From assembly GCF_003355155.1 (NCBI RefSeq), contig NZ_CP031320.1, forward strand, positions 2,404,369 through 2,468,368: a stretch of DNA of 64,000 nucleotides, given 5' to 3'. The DNA comes from Streptomyces armeniacus. Lineage in GTDB: Bacteria; Actinomycetota; Actinomycetes; Streptomycetales; Streptomycetaceae. Numbering within the stretch: the stretch's first letter is position 1; every line of letters starts with the position of its first letter. The notes beneath the pieces were generated by a model, which was given only the letters and a program-made list of their open reading frames with translations, was not told the origin of the DNA and searched no databases. A program made the position numbers and the translations under genes. Below are positions 25,456 to 37,943 of the stretch, in pieces.

Positions 25456-27339
25456 TCAGACCGCCCTCATCAGCAGGGTCGCGGCGACGAGCACCGCCGC
25501 ACCCCCGAACATCGAGACCGCGTACGAGCGGACGAAACCGTTCTGGACCCGCCGGACCCGCCCGGACAGCCCGCCGAACGAGGCGGCCGTACCGTTGACG
25601 ACCCCGTCGACCAGCTTGTGGTCGAGGTAGACCAGCCCGCGCGTGAGGTACTCGCCGGGCTTCACCAGAGCGACATGGTTCAGGTCGTCCTGGAGCAGGT
25701 CGCGCCGTGCCGCGCGGGTCAGCAGGCTGCCGCGCGGCGCGACCACGGGCACCGGCCGGCGCCCGTACTGGAGCCAGGCCGCACCGACACCGACGAGCAG
25801 CGCGACGACGGTGGCCGCCGTGACGGTCGACGCCGACATGGGCGGGTGCCCGTGCTCGAACTCGGTGACTGGTTCGAGCCAGTGCACGAAGTTCTCGTTC
25901 AGCTTGAAGTAGCCGCCCGCGAACACCGATCCGAAGGCCAGCGCGATCATCGGGATCGTCATCGTCTTCGGCGACTCGTGCGGGTGCGTCTTCTCCGGGT
26001 CCCAGCGCTTCTCACCGAAGAAGGTGAGCGCCATGACCCGCGTCATGTAGTACGCGGTGATGGCCGCGCCCAGCAGCGCGCAGCTGCCGAGGATCCAGCC
26101 CTGGGTGCCGCCCTTGGCGAAGGCCGCCTCGATGATCTGGTCCTTGGAGAAGAACCCGGACAGGCCTGGGAAGCCGATGATCGCGAGGTAGCCGAGGCCG
26201 AACGTGACGAAGGTGACGGGCATGTACTTCCGCAGCCCGCCGTACTTCCGCATGTCCACCTCGTCGTTCATCCCGTGCATCACGGAACCGGCGCCGAGGA
26301 AGAGGCCCGCCTTGAAGAAGCCGTGCGTGACCAGGTGCATGATGGCGAACGCGTAGCCGATGGGGCCGAGTCCGGCCGCCAGCATCATGTAGCCGATCTG
26401 CGACATCGTCGAGCCCGCGAGGGCCTTCTTGATGTCGTCCTTGGCGCAACCGACGATCGCACCGAAGAGGAGCGTGACCGCGCCGACCGTGACGACGGCG
26501 AGCTGCGCGTCGGGGGCGGCGTTGAAGATCTCGCCGGAGCGGGTGATGAGGTACACGCCCGCGGTCACCATCGTCGCGGCGTGGATCAGCGCGGAGACCG
26601 GGGTCGGGCCCTCCATCGCGTCGCCGAGCCACGACTGGAGCGGCACCTGCGCGGACTTGCCGCAGGCGGCGAGCAGCAGCATCAGCCCGATGGCCGTGAG
26701 CTTGCCCTCGCTGGTCTCGCCGGTCGCCTCGAAGACGCCCTCGAAGGCGAAGGTGCCGAACGTGGTGAACATCAGCATGATGGCGATCGACAGACCGACG
26801 TCGCCGACCCGGTTGACCAGGAACGCCTTCTTCGCCGCTGTCGCCGCGCTCGGCTTGTGCTGCCAGAAGCCGATGAGCAGGTACGAGGCGAGGCCCACGC
26901 CCTCCCAGCCGACGTACAGCAGCAGGAAGTTGTCGGCGAGGACGAGCAGCAGCATCGCCGCCAGGAACAGGTTGAGATAGCCGAAGAAGCGCCGCCGCCG
27001 CTCGTCGTGCTCCATGTAGCCCACGGAGTAGAGGTGGATCAGCGTGCCGACTCCGGTGATCAGCAGCACGAACGTCATGGACAGCTGGTCGAGTTGGAAC
27101 GCCACGTCCGCCTGGAAGTCGGCGACCGGGATCCAGCTGAACAGGTGCTGGTGCATGGAGCGGTGCTCGGCGTCCTGGCCGAGCATGTCCGCGAAGAGCA
27201 GCAGCCCGATCACGAACGAGGCGGCGGCCAGCAGCGTGCCGAGCCAGTGCCCCGTACGGTCGAGCCTGCGGCCTCCGCACAGCAGGACGGCCGCGCCGAG
27301 GAGCGGTGCTCCGACGAGCAGCCCGATGAGTGATTCCAC
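25456..27339 (-). CDS. nuoL: NADH-quinone oxidoreductase subunit L (627 aa)
   Basis: The distal antiporter subunit, 627 residues, the usual length with the C-terminal lateral helix. Signatures: [73 protein letters not shown], and [20 protein letters not shown]. The conserved Glu in VGWEGVG and the Lys residues of the half-channels are present. The gap to the nuoK stop is 13 bp, the largest gap inside the operon 3' half. Confidence 0.97.
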   Translation of the reverse strand: MESLIGLLVGAPLLGAAVLLCGGRRLDRTGHWLGTLLAAASFVIGLLLFADMLGQDAEHRSMHQHLFSWIPVADFQADVAFQLDQLSMTFVLLITGVGTLIHLYSVGYMEHDERRRRFFGYLNLFLAAMLLLVLADNFLLLYVGWEGVGLASYLLIGFWQHKPSAATAAKKAFLVNRVGDVGLSIAIMLMFTTFGTFAFEGVFEATGETSEGKLTAIGLMLLLAACGKSAQVPLQSWLGDAMEGPTPVSALIHAATMVTAGVYLITRSGEIFNAAPDAQLAVVTVGAVTLLFGAIVGCAKDDIKKALAGSTMSQIGYMMLAAGLGPIGYAFAIMHLVTHGFFKAGLFLGAGSVMHGMNDEVDMRKYGGLRKYMPVTFVTFGLGYLAIIGFPGLSGFFSKDQIIEAAFAKGGTQGWILGSCALLGAAITAYYMTRVMALTFFGEKRWDPEKTHPHESPKTMTIPMIALAFGSVFAGGYFKLNENFVHWLEPVTEFEHGHPPMSASTVTAATVVALLVGVGAAWLQYGRRPVPVVAPRGSLLTRAARRDLLQDDLNHVALVKPGEYLTRGLVYLDHKLVDGVVNGTAASFGGLSGRVRRVQNGFVRSYAVSMFGGAAVLVAATLLMRAV

Positions 27340-27352
27340 TGGTCCGTACTCC

Positions 27353-27652
27353 TTACAGCTTCATCAGGCTGGCGTCGTCGACCGAGGCCGAGTGGCGGGA
27401 GCGGAAGAGCGTCACGATGATCGCCAGGCCGACCACGACCTCGGCGGCGGCGACGACCATGGTGAAGAACGCCATGATCTGGCCGTCGAGATTGCCGTGC
27501 AGCCGGGAGAAGGTGACCAGCGCGAGGTTGCTGGCGTTCAGCATCAGCTCGACGCACATGAAGACGACGATCGCGTTCCGCCTGATCAGCACCCCGGCGG
27601 CGCCGATGGTGAACAACAGCGCCGAGAGATAGAGGTAGTTGACCGGATTCAC
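27353..27652 (-). CDS. nuoK: NADH-quinone oxidoreductase subunit K (99 aa)
   Basis: A 99-residue protein with three membrane helices, the family size. It contains [20 protein letters not shown], where the Glu in CVELMLN is one of the two buried Glu residues needed for quinone-linked proton transfer. The second is in [13 protein letters not shown]. The GTG start overlaps nuoJ by four bases. Confidence 0.96.
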   Translation of the reverse strand: MNPVNYLYLSALLFTIGAAGVLIRRNAIVVFMCVELMLNASNLALVTFSRLHGNLDGQIMAFFTMVVAAAEVVVGLAIIVTLFRSRHSASVDDASLMKL

Positions 27653-28554
27653 TTGGCCTTCTCCTTCTCCCTGTCGCCGGACCCGTCGTCGTCACGGTCG
27701 GTGCCGGGGTCAGGGTCGGGGTCGCGGTCGCGGTCGGCGTCGGCCGCTTCGGGATCCTCGCCCCGCTCCAGGTACTCCTCCGTACGCTGCTCCAGCGCCG
27801 CCAGTTCGGCGAGCGCCTCGGTGGAGACGTCCCGCACCTGGCCACGGCCGCGCAGGGTCGGGTTGACGGTGAGCTCGGAGGGGCTGCCGTCGGGCAGCAG
27901 GCCCGGGATGTCCACGGCGTTGTGGCGTGCGTAGACACCGGGCGCGGGCAGCGGCGGCACCTGGCGGTTCTCGCGTACGCGCTCCTCGGCCATCTCGCGC
28001 TGCGTCGACCTGCGCTCCGTACGCTCGCGGTGCGTGAGCACCATGGCGGCGACGGCGGCGGTGACCAGGAGGGCGCCGGTGATCTCGAAGGCGAAGACGT
28101 ACTTGGTGAAGATCAGCCGGGCCAGCCCGTGCACGTTGCCTTCGGAGTTGGCCTCCTCCAGCCCGTTGAACGTGCTGATCGACGCGTTGCCGAGGCCGCC
28201 GATGAGCAGCACGCCGAAGCCGAGGCCGCAGACGAGGGCCAGCCAGCGCTGGCCCTTGATGGTCTCCTTGAGCGTGTCGCTGGCGGTGACGCCGACGAGC
28301 ATCAGCACGAAGAGGAAGAGCATCATCACGGCGCCCGTGTAGACCACGACCTGGACCATGCCCAGGAAGTACGCGCCGTTGGCGAGGTAGAAGACCGCCA
28401 GGATGATCATGGTGCCGGCGAGGCAGAGCGCGGAGTGCACGGCCCGCTTCATCAGTACGGTGCCGAGCGCGCCGAGGACCGCCACGGTGCCGAGCACCCA
28501 GAACTGCACGGCCTCGCCGCTGGAGGTGGTGGTGGCCGCCAGAGTGGCGCTCAC
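27649..28554 (-). CDS. nuoJ: NADH-quinone oxidoreductase subunit J (301 aa)
   Basis: The first 180 residues are the NuoJ membrane domain with five helices ([40 protein letters not shown]). The remaining 120 residues form a hydrophilic C-terminal tail that is absent from the 170-200 aa bacterial subunit. It ends in an Asp/Arg alternation ([20 protein letters not shown]) and a KEKAK end. The tail is common in actinobacterial NuoJ, and its role is unknown. Start and stop overlap the neighbours by four bases on both sides. Confidence 0.95.
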   Translation of the reverse strand: MSATLAATTTSSGEAVQFWVLGTVAVLGALGTVLMKRAVHSALCLAGTMIILAVFYLANGAYFLGMVQVVVYTGAVMMLFLFVLMLVGVTASDTLKETIKGQRWLALVCGLGFGVLLIGGLGNASISTFNGLEEANSEGNVHGLARLIFTKYVFAFEITGALLVTAAVAAMVLTHRERTERRSTQREMAEERVRENRQVPPLPAPGVYARHNAVDIPGLLPDGSPSELTVNPTLRGRGQVRDVSTEALAELAALEQRTEEYLERGEDPEAADADRDRDPDPDPGTDRDDDGSGDREKEKAK

Positions 28555-29174
28555 TTCTCCCTCACCGCCTCCGCGGCCGCCGGCTCGTCGGGCCCGAAGG
28601 TGGTCTCCGCGGGCTGCGGGGGCTCGTTCAGCTTGTTCTTGGAGTGCGGCTCCTGCTGCACGGTGCCGGGGGCGGCCTCGGTGACCAGGCCGCTGTAGTA
28701 GTCCTTCTCGGTCATCCCCGGAAAGATCGCGTGCGGCGAGTCGACCATGCCCTCATCGAGGCCCGCGAGCAGCTCCTCCTTGGTGTAGATGAGCGACGCG
28801 CGGGAGGAGTCGGCGAGTTCGTACTCGTTGGTCATGGTCAGCGCGCGGGTCGGGCACGCCTCGACGCACAGGCCGCACAGGATGCAGCGCAGGTAGTTGA
28901 TCTGGTAGACGCGGCCGTAGCGCTCGCCCGGGGAGTAGCGCTCCTCCTCGGTGTTGTCCGCGCCCTCGACGTAGATCGCGTCCGCCGGACAGGCCCAGGC
29001 GCACAGCTCGCAGCCGATGCACTTCTCCAGCCCGTCCGGGTGCCGGTTCAGCTGGTGGCGCCCGTGGAAGCGGGGCGCCGTCGGCTTCTTGTACTCCGGG
29101 TACTGCTCGGTCAGCCGCTTCTTGAACATGGCCTTGAAGGTCACGCCGAAGCCGCCCAGGGGGTTTTCAGGCAT
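28551..29174 (-). CDS. nuoI: NADH-quinone oxidoreductase subunit I, two [4Fe-4S] (207 aa)
   Basis: An iron-sulphur subunit carrying clusters N6a and N6b. Two CxxCxxCxxxCP motifs are intact: C52, C55, C58, C62 in [12 protein letters not shown] and C97, C100, C103, C107 in [12 protein letters not shown]. The N-terminal amphipathic region ([20 protein letters not shown]) anchors it to the membrane arm. It overlaps nuoH by eight bases. Confidence 0.97.
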   Translation of the reverse strand: MPENPLGGFGVTFKAMFKKRLTEQYPEYKKPTAPRFHGRHQLNRHPDGLEKCIGCELCAWACPADAIYVEGADNTEEERYSPGERYGRVYQINYLRCILCGLCVEACPTRALTMTNEYELADSSRASLIYTKEELLAGLDEGMVDSPHAIFPGMTEKDYYSGLVTEAAPGTVQQEPHSKNKLNEPPQPAETTFGPDEPAAAEAVREK

Positions 29175-30588
29175 CGTCGCTCCCCCTTCCTTGGGAGGTC
29201 GCTGTGTTGCTCTCGGACGGTCCGGCGGGTTCCGCCGGCTCCGCCGCCGTGCCGACCAGTTCGCGGTCCCGCTCCGCCCGGGAGGGCCGCCGCGGTGTGG
29301 GCGGCAGCGCCTGGCCGGGCAGCGGGGGCACCGGATAGCCGCCCGCCATCGGGTCGAACGGCACGCCGCCCGACTCGGCCTGCTGCTTCTCCTCCTCGGC
29401 CTGGCGCGCCTTCTCGCCGCGTTCGCGGAAGATGTCGACCAGGAACGACAGCAGCAGCACGATGATCACGGCGCCGGCGACCCAGTAGATGATGTCGGCG
29501 AATGAGTAGTTCTCGTTCCGCATCGCCCGTACGGCGGCGACCAGCATCAGCCACACCATCGAGACGGGGATGAGGACCTTCCAGCCGAGCTTCATGAACT
29601 GGTCGTAGCGCACGCGCGGCAGCGCCGCCCGGATCCAGACGAAGCCGAACAGCAGCACCAGCATCTTGGCGATGAACCACAGCATCGGCCACCAGCCGTG
29701 GTTCGCGCCCTCCCAGTACGTGGAGATCGGTGCCGGCGCGCGCCAGCCGCCCAGGAACAGGGTGACCGCGAGGGCGGACACCGTGACCATGTGGACGTAC
29801 TCGGTGAGCATGAACAGCGCGAACTTGATCGACGAGTACTCGGTGTTGAAGCCGCCGACCAGGTCGCCCTCGGACTCCGGCATGTCGAACGGCGCCCGGT
29901 GCGCCTCACCGACCATCGACACCAGATAGATCAGGAACGAGACCGGCAGCAGCACCGCGAACCACCGGTCGTCCTGCTCCGCGACGATCGCCGAGGTGGA
30001 CATCGACCCGGAGTAGAGGAACACGGCGGCGAAGCTGAGGCCCATGGCGACCTCGTAGCTGATCACCTGGGCTGTCGCCCGTACGCCGCCGAGCAGCGGG
30101 TACGTCGAGTTGGACGACCAGCCCGCCAGCACCACGCCGTACGCGGCGATGGAGGAGGTGGCGAGGATGTAGAGCACCGCCACCGGCAGGTCGGTCAGCT
30201 GCATGGCGGTGCGGGTGCCGAAGATCGACACCTCGTTGCCGGGCGGCCCGAAGGGGATCACGGCGATGGCCATGAAGGCGGGGATGGTGCCGACGATCGG
30301 CGCCAGGATGTAGACCGCCTTGTCGGCGCCCTTCACCACGATGTCTTCCTTGAGCATCAGCTTCACACCGTCGGCGAGGGACTGGAGCATGCCCCAGGGC
30401 CCGTGCCGGTTGGGTCCGATGCGCAGCTGCATCCAGGCGACGACCTTGCGCTCCAGCACGATGCAGAGGAGCACGGTCAGCATCAGGAAGGCGAAGCAGA
30501 AGACCGCCTTGATCCCGATCAGCCACCAGGGGTCGGTGCCGAAGGCCGTCATGTCCTCGGCCGCGACCACGTGCGCGTAGCCGTGCAT
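29167..30588 (-). CDS. nuoH: NADH-quinone oxidoreductase subunit H (473 aa)
   Basis: The quinone-site membrane subunit. The start ATG at 30588 overlaps the nuoG stop as ATGA. Eight to nine helices carry the family signatures [51 protein letters not shown] and [20 protein letters not shown], which form the E-channel and quinone chamber. A hydrophilic Pro/Glu-rich tail of about 80 residues ([14 protein letters not shown] onward) extends beyond the usual end, as in other streptomycetes. Confidence 0.97.
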   Translation of the reverse strand: MHGYAHVVAAEDMTAFGTDPWWLIGIKAVFCFAFLMLTVLLCIVLERKVVAWMQLRIGPNRHGPWGMLQSLADGVKLMLKEDIVVKGADKAVYILAPIVGTIPAFMAIAVIPFGPPGNEVSIFGTRTAMQLTDLPVAVLYILATSSIAAYGVVLAGWSSNSTYPLLGGVRATAQVISYEVAMGLSFAAVFLYSGSMSTSAIVAEQDDRWFAVLLPVSFLIYLVSMVGEAHRAPFDMPESEGDLVGGFNTEYSSIKFALFMLTEYVHMVTVSALAVTLFLGGWRAPAPISTYWEGANHGWWPMLWFIAKMLVLLFGFVWIRAALPRVRYDQFMKLGWKVLIPVSMVWLMLVAAVRAMRNENYSFADIIYWVAGAVIIVLLLSFLVDIFRERGEKARQAEEEKQQAESGGVPFDPMAGGYPVPPLPGQALPPTPRRPSRAERDRELVGTAAEPAEPAGPSESNTATSQGRGSDDA

Positions 30589-33104
30589 CACGCGTCCACC
30601 TCCTTCGGGACGGGCGTGCCCGAGGGCACGGGCGTGACCTTGACCAACGCACCCGGCAGCGCGCCCAGGTCCCGCTGGGCGCCGCCGCCGGTGGAGTTGA
30701 GCGGGAGCCAGACGACGTGCTCCGGCATCGGGTCGGTGACCATCAGCGGGAGCCGTACGTGCCCGGCGGGGCCGGTGACCTGGACCAGTTCGCCGTCCTT
30801 GACGCCGGCCTCCTCCGCGGTGCGCGGAGAGACCCGTACGACCGCGGCGTGCCGCGTGCCGGCCAGCGCCTCGTCGCCCTCCTGCAGGCGGCCCTGGTCG
30901 AGCAGCAGCCGGTGGCCCGCGAGCACCGCCTCGCCCTTGCCGGGCTGCGGCAGCGGGCGGGACCGCTCCTGCGGCGGCTCCGGCTGCGGGCCGTTCCAGC
31001 CGCCGAGGCGTTCCAGCTCGCGGCGGGCGGCGCGGACGTCGGGGAGCGCCATGGGCTCGTCCAGCGCGTCGGCCAGCATGTGCAGCACCCGGCCGTCGGG
31101 CTGTACGTGGCGGCGGGTCATCTGGTCGGGCTTCAGCGCGGCGTCGAAAAGGCGTGCGCGGCCTTCCCAGTTGAGGAACGTGCCGGTCTTCTCGACGACG
31201 GCCGCGACCGGGAGGACCACGTCCGCCTGCTCCGTCACCTCGGAGGGCCGCTGTTCCAGGCTGACCAGGAAGCCGACCTCGGCCAGCGCCTCGGCGGCGC
31301 GGGCGGGGTCGGGCAGGTCGGCCACCTCGACGCCGCCGACGACCAGTCCGGCCAACTCGCCGGCGGCCGCGGCCTCGACGATCCCGGCGGTGTCGCGTCC
31401 CCGCTCCTCCGGGAGCCGGGGCAGGCCCCAGGCCCGGGCGACCTCGTCGCGTGCGCGCGCGTCGGACGCGGGGCGTCCGCCGGGCAGCAGCCCGGCGAGT
31501 GCGCCCGCCTCGATGGCGCCGCGTTCGCCCGCCCTGCGGGGAATCCACACGAGCTGTGCCCCGGTGGCGGTGGCCGCCCGTACGGCCGCGGTGAGCGCGC
31601 CCGGTGCGGCCGCCAGCCGCTCCCCTACGACGATCACCGCGCCGTCCGTACGGAGCGCCTCCGCGGCCCGTTCGCCGGCCGCGTCGAGCCCGACGCCGCC
31701 GGACAGCGCGTCCAGCCACTCCGTCTCGGTGCCAGGCGCGGCGGGCAGCAGCGTGCCGCCGGCCTTCTCCAGCCCGCGGGTGGCGTGCGTGGCCAGCGCG
31801 AACGTGCGCTGCCCGTGCTTGCGGTGCGCCTTGCGCAGCCGGAGGAAGACGCCGGGCGCCTCCTCCTCGGACTCGAAGCCCGCCAGCAGTACGGCCGGCG
31901 CCTGCTCCAGCGTGGTGTACGTGAGCCCGCTGCCGTCCAGGTCCCGGCCCCGCCCCGCGACGCGAGCGGCGAGGAACGCGGCTTCCTCGGCGGTGTGTAC
32001 GCGCGCGCGGAAGTCGATGTCGTTGGTGCCGAGCGCGACGCGCGCGAACTTGGCGTACGCGTAGGCGTCCTCGTACGTCAGCCTGCCGCCGGTCAGCACC
32101 CCGACGCCGCCGTCGCGGCGGGCCGCGGCCAGTCCGCGTGCCGCCGCCTCCAGCGCCTCCGGCCAGCTGGCCGGGGCCAGTTCACCGGTGTCGGGGTCGC
32201 GTACGAGCGGGGTGGTCAGCCGGTCCGGGCGCTGCGCGTAGCGGAAGCCGAAGCGGCCCTTGTCGCACAGCCACTCCTCGTTGACCTCCGGGTCCTCGGC
32301 GGCCATCCGGCGCATGACCTTGCCGCGGCGGTGGTCCGTACGGGTCGCGCAGCCGCCCGCGCAGTGCTCGCAGACGCTCGGTGAGGACACCAGGTCGAAC
32401 GGGCGGGAGCGGAAGCGGTACGCCGCCGAAGTGAGCGCGCCGACGGGGCAGATCTGGATGGTGTTGCCGGAGAAGTACGACTCGAAGGGGTCGCCCTCTC
32501 CCGTACCGACCTGCTGGAGCGCGCCGCGTTCCAGCAGCTCGATCATCGGGTCACCCGCGATCTGGTTGGAGAACCGGGTGCAGCGGGCGCACAGCACGCA
32601 GCGTTCGCGGTCCAGCAGCACCTGCGTGGAGATGGGCACGGGCTTCTCGAACGTGCGCTTCTTGCCCTCGAAGCGGGAGTCCGCGGAGCCGGTGGACATG
32701 GCCTGGTTCTGCAGCGGGCACTCGCCGCCCTTGTCGCAGACAGGGCAGTCCAGCGGGTGGTTGATGAGCAGCAGCTCCATCACACCGCGCTGTGCCTTCT
32801 CGGCCACCGGCGAGCTGAGCTGCGTCTTGACCACCATGCCGTCGGTGCAGGTGATGGTGCACGAGGCCATCGGCTTGCGCTGGCCCTCGACCTCGACGAT
32901 GCACTGCCGGCAGGCACCCGCGGGGTCCAGCAGCGGGTGGTCGCAGAAGCGGGGGATCTCGATGCCGAGCTGTTCGGCGGCGCGGATGACGAGGGTGCCC
33001 TTGGGCACGCTGATCGGTACGCCGTCGATGGTCAGCGAGACGAGATCCTCCGGCGGAGGGCCCTCCCCGCCACCGGAGGTCTTGGCGTCGGTCGTCACGG
33101 TCAC
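30588..33104 (-). CDS. nuoG: NADH-quinone oxidoreductase subunit G (838 aa)
   Basis: The largest peripheral subunit. The N-terminal [2Fe-2S] ferredoxin domain has Cys54, 65, 68 and 82 ([17 protein letters not shown]). It is followed by [22 protein letters not shown] ligands (here [10 protein letters not shown]), then [14 protein letters not shown] for [4Fe-4S] clusters. A further CEHCAGGC starts the molybdopterin-like domain. That domain is degenerate for cofactor use, as normal in complex I. The C-terminal 130 residues form an aspartate-decarboxylase-like beta barrel ([20 protein letters not shown]). It overlaps nuoF by four bases. Confidence 0.96.
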   Translation of the reverse strand: MTVTTDAKTSGGGEGPPPEDLVSLTIDGVPISVPKGTLVIRAAEQLGIEIPRFCDHPLLDPAGACRQCIVEVEGQRKPMASCTITCTDGMVVKTQLSSPVAEKAQRGVMELLLINHPLDCPVCDKGGECPLQNQAMSTGSADSRFEGKKRTFEKPVPISTQVLLDRERCVLCARCTRFSNQIAGDPMIELLERGALQQVGTGEGDPFESYFSGNTIQICPVGALTSAAYRFRSRPFDLVSSPSVCEHCAGGCATRTDHRRGKVMRRMAAEDPEVNEEWLCDKGRFGFRYAQRPDRLTTPLVRDPDTGELAPASWPEALEAAARGLAAARRDGGVGVLTGGRLTYEDAYAYAKFARVALGTNDIDFRARVHTAEEAAFLAARVAGRGRDLDGSGLTYTTLEQAPAVLLAGFESEEEAPGVFLRLRKAHRKHGQRTFALATHATRGLEKAGGTLLPAAPGTETEWLDALSGGVGLDAAGERAAEALRTDGAVIVVGERLAAAPGALTAAVRAATATGAQLVWIPRRAGERGAIEAGALAGLLPGGRPASDARARDEVARAWGLPRLPEERGRDTAGIVEAAAAGELAGLVVGGVEVADLPDPARAAEALAEVGFLVSLEQRPSEVTEQADVVLPVAAVVEKTGTFLNWEGRARLFDAALKPDQMTRRHVQPDGRVLHMLADALDEPMALPDVRAARRELERLGGWNGPQPEPPQERSRPLPQPGKGEAVLAGHRLLLDQGRLQEGDEALAGTRHAAVVRVSPRTAEEAGVKDGELVQVTGPAGHVRLPLMVTDPMPEHVVWLPLNSTGGGAQRDLGALPGALVKVTPVPSGTPVPKEVDA

Positions 33105-34441
33105 GCATTCACCTCCAGGTGAGCGGTCTTGTCGTCGGCCCAGACCGTGGAGGCGGCCGGGTCGAAGGGGCAGCCACGGCCGGTGACGTGCTGCTCGTAC
33201 TCCTCGCGGAAGTATTTGAGCGAGGAGAAGATCGGGGAGGCGGCGCCGTCACCGAGCGCGCAGAAGGACTTGCCGTTGATGTTGTCGGCGATGTCGTCGA
33301 TCTTGTCGATGTCCGACAGCGTGGCCTTGCCCGCCTCGATGTCGCGGAGCAACTGGACGAGCCAGTACGTCCCTTCGCGGCACGGGGTGCACTTGCCGCA
33401 GGACTCGTGCGCGTAGAACTCGGTCCAGCGCGTCACGGCGCGTACGACGCAGGTGGTCTCGTCGAAGCACTGGAGCGCCTTGGTGCCCAGCATCGAACCG
33501 GCCTCGCCCACGCCCTCGTAGTCCAGCGGCACGTCGAGGTGCTCCTCGGTGAGCATCGGCGTCGACGAGCCGCCCGGGGTCCAGAACTTGAGCCGGTGCC
33601 CGGGCCGCATGCCGCCGCTCATGTCCAGCAGCTGGCGCAGCGTGATGCCGAGCGGGGCCTCGTACTGGCCGGGGCCCGCGACGTGGCCGCTCAGGGAGTA
33701 GAGCGTGAAGCCCGGGGACTTCTCGCTGCCCATCGACCTGAACCATTCCTTGCCCTTGTTCATCAGGGCGGGAACCGAGGCGATGGACTCGACGTTGTTC
33801 ACCACAGTGGGGCACGCGTAAAGGCCCGCGACCGCCGGGAAGGGGGGCCGCAGCCGGGGCTGGCCGCGGCGTCCTTCGAGGGAGTCGAGCAGCGCCGTCT
33901 CCTCGCCGCAGATGTACGCACCCGCGCCCGCGTGCACTGTCAGCTCCAGGTCCTTGCCGGGGCCGAGCGCGTCCTTGCCGAGATATCCGGCCTCGTACGC
34001 CTCGCGCACCGCCAGATGCAGACGGCGCAGCACGGGTACGACCTCGCCGCGCAGGTAGATGAAGGCGTGGTCGGAGCGGATCGCGTGGCAGGCGATCACG
34101 ATGCCCTCGATCAGCGAGTGCGGATTGGCGAAGAGGAGGGGAATGTCCTTGCAGGTGCCGGGCTCGGACTCGTCCGCGTTCACCACGAGGTAGTGCGGTT
34201 TCCCGTCGCCCTGCGGGATGAACTGCCACTTCATGCCGGTGGGGAAGCCGGCGCCGCCGCGGCCGCGCAGCCCCGCGTCCTTCACGTACGCGATGACGTC
34301 GTCCGGCGGCATGGCGAGCGCCTTGCGCAGGCCCTCGTAGCCCTCGTAACGGCGGTAGGTGTCCAGCGTCCAGGCGTCGGGCTGGTCCCAGAACGCCGAG
34401 AGCACCGGGGTCAGCAGCTTCTCGGGAGACTCGGCGGTCAT
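33101..34441 (-). CDS. nuoF: NADH-quinone oxidoreductase subunit F, NADH/FMN site (446 aa)
   Basis: The start at 34441 overlaps the nuoE stop. [16 protein letters not shown] (about residues 58-72) and [13 protein letters not shown] bind [23 protein letters not shown] binds NADH. The C-terminal [10 protein letters not shown] carries the N3 [4Fe-4S] cluster together with a later Cys ([11 protein letters not shown]). It accepts hydride from NADH and passes electrons to NuoG. Confidence 0.97.
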   Translation of the reverse strand: MTAESPEKLLTPVLSAFWDQPDAWTLDTYRRYEGYEGLRKALAMPPDDVIAYVKDAGLRGRGGAGFPTGMKWQFIPQGDGKPHYLVVNADESEPGTCKDIPLLFANPHSLIEGIVIACHAIRSDHAFIYLRGEVVPVLRRLHLAVREAYEAGYLGKDALGPGKDLELTVHAGAGAYICGEETALLDSLEGRRGQPRLRPPFPAVAGLYACPTVVNNVESIASVPALMNKGKEWFRSMGSEKSPGFTLYSLSGHVAGPGQYEAPLGITLRQLLDMSGGMRPGHRLKFWTPGGSSTPMLTEEHLDVPLDYEGVGEAGSMLGTKALQCFDETTCVVRAVTRWTEFYAHESCGKCTPCREGTYWLVQLLRDIEAGKATLSDIDKIDDIADNINGKSFCALGDGAASPIFSSLKYFREEYEQHVTGRGCPFDPAASTVWADDKTAHLEVNA

Positions 34442-35301
34442 CACTGGCCCTCCTCGGTGGCCGGGCGCTCGGCGACCGGGTCGGCCTCGGTGACCGGTCC
34501 GGACGGGTGCGCGGGGTCGGCCGGCGCGTTCTGCTGGGGTGCGTCGTGCGAGCTGGGCGTCGTCGCGGGCCGCTCGCCCGAGGGCGGCTGCGCGCTGCGC
34601 GGGGAGACGACACGGCCCGCCGTGTCGCCCTTCGCGAGCCGCAGTCCGGCGAGCGACGCCGGGCCCGCTCCCCCGGTCGCCTCGGTGGCACCGGGCCGCT
34701 CGTCCGGGAATCCGGCCAGGATGCGGGCCGTCTCCTTGAACGTGCAGAGCTTGGCGCCGCGGGTCGGCTGCACCTCGCGGCCCGCCCGCAGGTCGTCGAC
34801 GAGGGCCTTGGCGCTGTCCGGCGTCTGGTTGTCGAAGAACTCCCAGTTGACCATCACCACCGGCGCGAAGTCGCAGGCGGCGTTGCACTCGATGTGCTCG
34901 ACGGTCACCTTGCCGTCGTCGGTCGTCTCGTTGTTCCCGACGCCGAGGTGGCGCTGCAGCTCCTCGAAGATCGCGTCGCCGCCCAGGACGGCGCAGAGCG
35001 TGTTGGTGCACACCCCGACCTGGTAGTCACCGGACGGCTTGCGGCGGTACATGCTGTAGAACGTCGCGACCGCGTTCACCTCGGCCGTGGCCAGCTCCAG
35101 CATCTCGGCGCAGAACTTCTGCCCGGTGCGGGTGACATGGCCTTCCTCGGACTGCACCAGGTGCAGCATCGGCAGCAGCGCCGAGCGGCTGTCCGGGTAG
35201 CGCGCGATGATCTCCTTCGCGTCGGCCTCCAGCCGCGCCCGTACGTCCGACGGGTAGTCGGGCGCAGGCAGCTCGGGCATGCCGAGTGACACATCCGTCA
35301 T
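34441..35301 (-). CDS. nuoE: NADH-quinone oxidoreductase subunit E, [2Fe-2S] (286 aa)
   Basis: Thioredoxin-like ferredoxin subunit that holds cluster N1a with Cys98, Cys103, Cys139 and Cys143 ([11 protein letters not shown] and [11 protein letters not shown]). The conserved part ends near residue 195 ([20 protein letters not shown]). A 90-residue low-complexity Pro/Ser/Ala tail follows, so the protein is much longer than the 160-170 aa enterobacterial form. The tail is a streptomycete feature of unknown role. Confidence 0.95.
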   Translation of the reverse strand: MTDVSLGMPELPAPDYPSDVRARLEADAKEIIARYPDSRSALLPMLHLVQSEEGHVTRTGQKFCAEMLELATAEVNAVATFYSMYRRKPSGDYQVGVCTNTLCAVLGGDAIFEELQRHLGVGNNETTDDGKVTVEHIECNAACDFAPVVMVNWEFFDNQTPDSAKALVDDLRAGREVQPTRGAKLCTFKETARILAGFPDERPGATEATGGAGPASLAGLRLAKGDTAGRVVSPRSAQPPSGERPATTPSSHDAPQQNAPADPAHPSGPVTEADPVAERPATEEGQ

Positions 35302-36632
35302 CGGTCGACGCCTCCCATCACGGGGTCGAGGGACGCGACGGCGACGATGACGTCGGCCACCTGGCCGCCCTCGCACATCGCCGCCATCGACTGGAGGTTG
35401 GTGAACGACGGGTCGCGGAAGTGCACGCGGTACGGGCGGGTGCCGCCGTCGCTCACGGCGTGCACGCCCAGCTCGCCCTTGGGGGACTCCACCGCCGCGT
35501 ACGCCTGCCCCGGCGGCACCCGGAAGCCCTCCGTCACCAGCTTGAAGTGGTGGATCAGGGCCTCCATGGAGGTGCCCATGATCTTCTTGATGTGGTCGAG
35601 GGAGTTCCCGAGCCCGTCCGGGCCGAGCGCGAGCTGCGCGGGCCAGGCGATCTTCTTGTCGCCGACCATCACGGGCCCCGGCTCCAGCCGGTCGATGCAC
35701 TGCTCGATGATGCGCAGCGACTGCCGCATCTCCTCGATGCGGAGCAGGAACCGGCCGTACGAGTCGCAGGTGTCCACGGTCGGCACGTCGAAGTCGTACG
35801 TCTCGTAGCCGCTGTACGGCTGCACCTTGCGCAGGTCGTGCGGCAGCCCGGCGGAGCGCAGGATCGGGCCCGTGGCGCCGAGTGCCATGCAGCCGGCCAG
35901 GTCGAGGTAGCCGATGTCCTTCAGCCGCGCCTTGAAGGTGGGGTTGTTGGTGGCGAGCTTGTCGTACTCCGGCAGGTTCTTCCGCATCTTCTTGACGAAC
36001 TCGCGCAGCGCGTCCACCGTCCCGGGCGGCAGGTCCTGGGAGAGGCCGCCGGGCCGGATGTACGCGTGGTTCATCCGGAGGCCGGTGATCAGCTCGAAGA
36101 CGTCCAGGACCAGTTCGCGGTCGCGGAAGCCGTAGATCATGACGGTCGTGGCACCGAGCTCCATGCCGCCGGTGGCGACGCAGACCAGGTGCGACGAGAG
36201 CCTGTTGAGCTCCTGCATCAGCACGCGGATGACGTTCGCGCGGTCCGGGATCTCGTCCTCGATGCCCAGCAGCTTCTCGACCGCCATGCAGTACGCCGCC
36301 TCGTTGAAGAACGGCGTGAGGTAGTCCATGCGCGTCACGAAGGTCGTGCCCTGCGTCCACGTGCGGTACTCGAGGTTCTTCTCGATGCCGGTGTGCAGGT
36401 ACCCGATGCCGCATCGGGCCTCGGTGACCGTCTCGCCGTCGATCTCCAGGATGAGCCGCAGCACGCCGTGCGTGGAGGGGTGCTGGGGGCCCATGTTGAC
36501 GATGATGCGCTCGTCGTCGCTCTGGGCGGCGGCCGCGGCGATCTCGTCCCAGTCGCCACCGGTCACGTCGTAGACGGTGCCCTCGGTGGTCTCGCGGATA
36601 CCCGCGGTGGCATGCGTCGTTGAGGATGACAT
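35298..36632 (-). CDS. nuoD: NADH-quinone oxidoreductase subunit D, 49-kDa homolog (444 aa)
   Basis: The start at 36632 overlaps the nuoC stop by one base. [20 protein letters not shown] holds the His and Asp/Tyr network at the quinone site. [17 protein letters not shown] (here [16 protein letters not shown]), [18 protein letters not shown] and [17 protein letters not shown] are further family blocks. The subunit forms the quinone-binding pocket together with NuoB and NuoH. Confidence 0.97.
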   Translation of the reverse strand: MSSSTTHATAGIRETTEGTVYDVTGGDWDEIAAAAAQSDDERIIVNMGPQHPSTHGVLRLILEIDGETVTEARCGIGYLHTGIEKNLEYRTWTQGTTFVTRMDYLTPFFNEAAYCMAVEKLLGIEDEIPDRANVIRVLMQELNRLSSHLVCVATGGMELGATTVMIYGFRDRELVLDVFELITGLRMNHAYIRPGGLSQDLPPGTVDALREFVKKMRKNLPEYDKLATNNPTFKARLKDIGYLDLAGCMALGATGPILRSAGLPHDLRKVQPYSGYETYDFDVPTVDTCDSYGRFLLRIEEMRQSLRIIEQCIDRLEPGPVMVGDKKIAWPAQLALGPDGLGNSLDHIKKIMGTSMEALIHHFKLVTEGFRVPPGQAYAAVESPKGELGVHAVSDGGTRPYRVHFRDPSFTNLQSMAAMCEGGQVADVIVAVASLDPVMGGVDR

Positions 36633-37381
36633 CAGCTGTACGACCTCCGCTGGTCGGGAGCCGGGATCTGGGCGCCCTTGTACTCGACGGGGATGCCGCC
36701 GAGCGGGTAGTCCTTGCGCTGCGGGAAGCCCTGCCAGTCGTCGGGCATCATGATCCGCGTCAGGGCGGGATGCCCGTCGAAGATCAGGCCGAAGAAGTCG
36801 TACGTCTCGCGCTCGTGCCAGTCGTTCGTCGGGTAGACGTCGACGATCGACGGGATGTGCGGGTCCGCGTCGGGAGCCGTGACCTCGAGCCGGATCAACC
36901 GGTTGTGGGTGAGCGAACGCAGGTGGTAGACGGCGTGCAGCTCGCGCCCGCGGTCCTCGGGGAAGTGGACGGCGCTCACGCCGGTGCACATCTCGAACCG
37001 CAGCGCGGGGTCGTCGCGCAGGGTGCGGGCGACCCGGGGCAGGTGCTCCCGTTCGATGTGGAAGGTGAGCTCGCCGACGTCGACCACCGTCTTGGTGATC
37101 ACGTTCTCGGGCAGCAGGTCCTGCTCCTCGAGCGCGCCCTCCAGCTCGTCGGCCACCTCGTCGAACCAGCCCGCCTCCGGGCCCGGCCCGTACGGGCGCT
37201 GGGTGCCGCCGGGCAGCCGTACGGTGCGGACGAGGCCGCCGTAACCGGAGGTGTCGGCGCCCGCGTTGGCGCCGAACATGCCGCGGCGCACGCCGATGAC
37301 CTCGCCGCCCTCACCGCGGTGACCGGGGAGGTTCTCGGCGTTCAGGTCCTGGTCGGGGTTGACACCGTTGTTCTCAGTCAC
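36632..37381 (-). CDS. nuoC: NADH-quinone oxidoreductase subunit C, 30-kDa homolog (249 aa)
   Basis: The core domain (about residues 75-240) contains [33 protein letters not shown] and the signature [20 protein letters not shown] followed by [20 protein letters not shown]. The N-terminal 70 residues ([20 protein letters not shown] and onward) are an actinobacterial extension. It overlaps nuoB by four bases. Confidence 0.97.
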   Translation of the reverse strand: MTENNGVNPDQDLNAENLPGHRGEGGEVIGVRRGMFGANAGADTSGYGGLVRTVRLPGGTQRPYGPGPEAGWFDEVADELEGALEEQDLLPENVITKTVVDVGELTFHIEREHLPRVARTLRDDPALRFEMCTGVSAVHFPEDRGRELHAVYHLRSLTHNRLIRLEVTAPDADPHIPSIVDVYPTNDWHERETYDFFGLIFDGHPALTRIMMPDDWQGFPQRKDYPLGGIPVEYKGAQIPAPDQRRSYS

Positions 37382-37932
37382 CGCAGCAGCCCCTTCATCT
37401 CGATCGTCGGGAGCGCGTTCTTCGCGGCTTCCTCCGCCTCTCGGGCCGCCTGCTCACGGTTGACGCCGAGCTTCTCGCCCTGGACGTGCTCGTGCAGCTT
37501 GAGGATCGCGTCGAGCAGCATCTCGGGACGCGGCGGGCAGCCGGGGAGATAGATGTCGACGGGCACGATGTGGTCGACGCCCTGGACGATCGCGTAGTTG
37601 TTGAACATCCCGCCGGACGAGGCGCAGACGCCCATCGAGATGACCCACTTGGGGTTGGGCATCTGGTCGTAGACCTGTCGCAGCACGGGGGCCATCTTCT
37701 GGCTGACCCTGCCGGCCACGATCATGAGGTCCGCCTGGCGCGGTGAGCCGCGGAAGACCTCCATGCCGAACCGGGCCAGGTCGTACCGGCCGGCGCCCGT
37801 CGTCATCATCTCGATGGCGCAGCAGGCGAGTCCGAAGGTCGCCGGGAACATCGACGACTTGCGCACCCAGCCGGCGGCCTGCTCGACGGTGGTCAGCAGG
37901 AAGCCGCTCGGCAGTTTCTCTTCGAGTCCCAT
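37378..37932 (-). CDS. nuoB: NADH-quinone oxidoreductase subunit B, cluster N2 (184 aa)
   Basis: It carries the last cluster, N2, next to the quinone. The unusual adjacent cysteines C37-C38 (LACCAIEMM) are present, with C103 ([10 protein letters not shown]) and C132 (LPGCPPRPE). The N-terminus [20 protein letters not shown] is standard in actinobacteria. Eleven bases separate its start from the nuoA stop. Confidence 0.97.
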   Translation of the reverse strand: MGLEEKLPSGFLLTTVEQAAGWVRKSSMFPATFGLACCAIEMMTTGAGRYDLARFGMEVFRGSPRQADLMIVAGRVSQKMAPVLRQVYDQMPNPKWVISMGVCASSGGMFNNYAIVQGVDHIVPVDIYLPGCPPRPEMLLDAILKLHEHVQGEKLGVNREQAAREAEEAAKNALPTIEMKGLLR

Positions 37933-37943
37933 TACTTATGCAC

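Noticed and set aside
22174..27333. Long plus-strand open frames opposite nuoN, nuoM and nuoL
   Set aside because: Their translations are His/Arg/Gln-rich mirror sequences of membrane proteins with no family similarity; the minus strand encodes clear complex I subunits.
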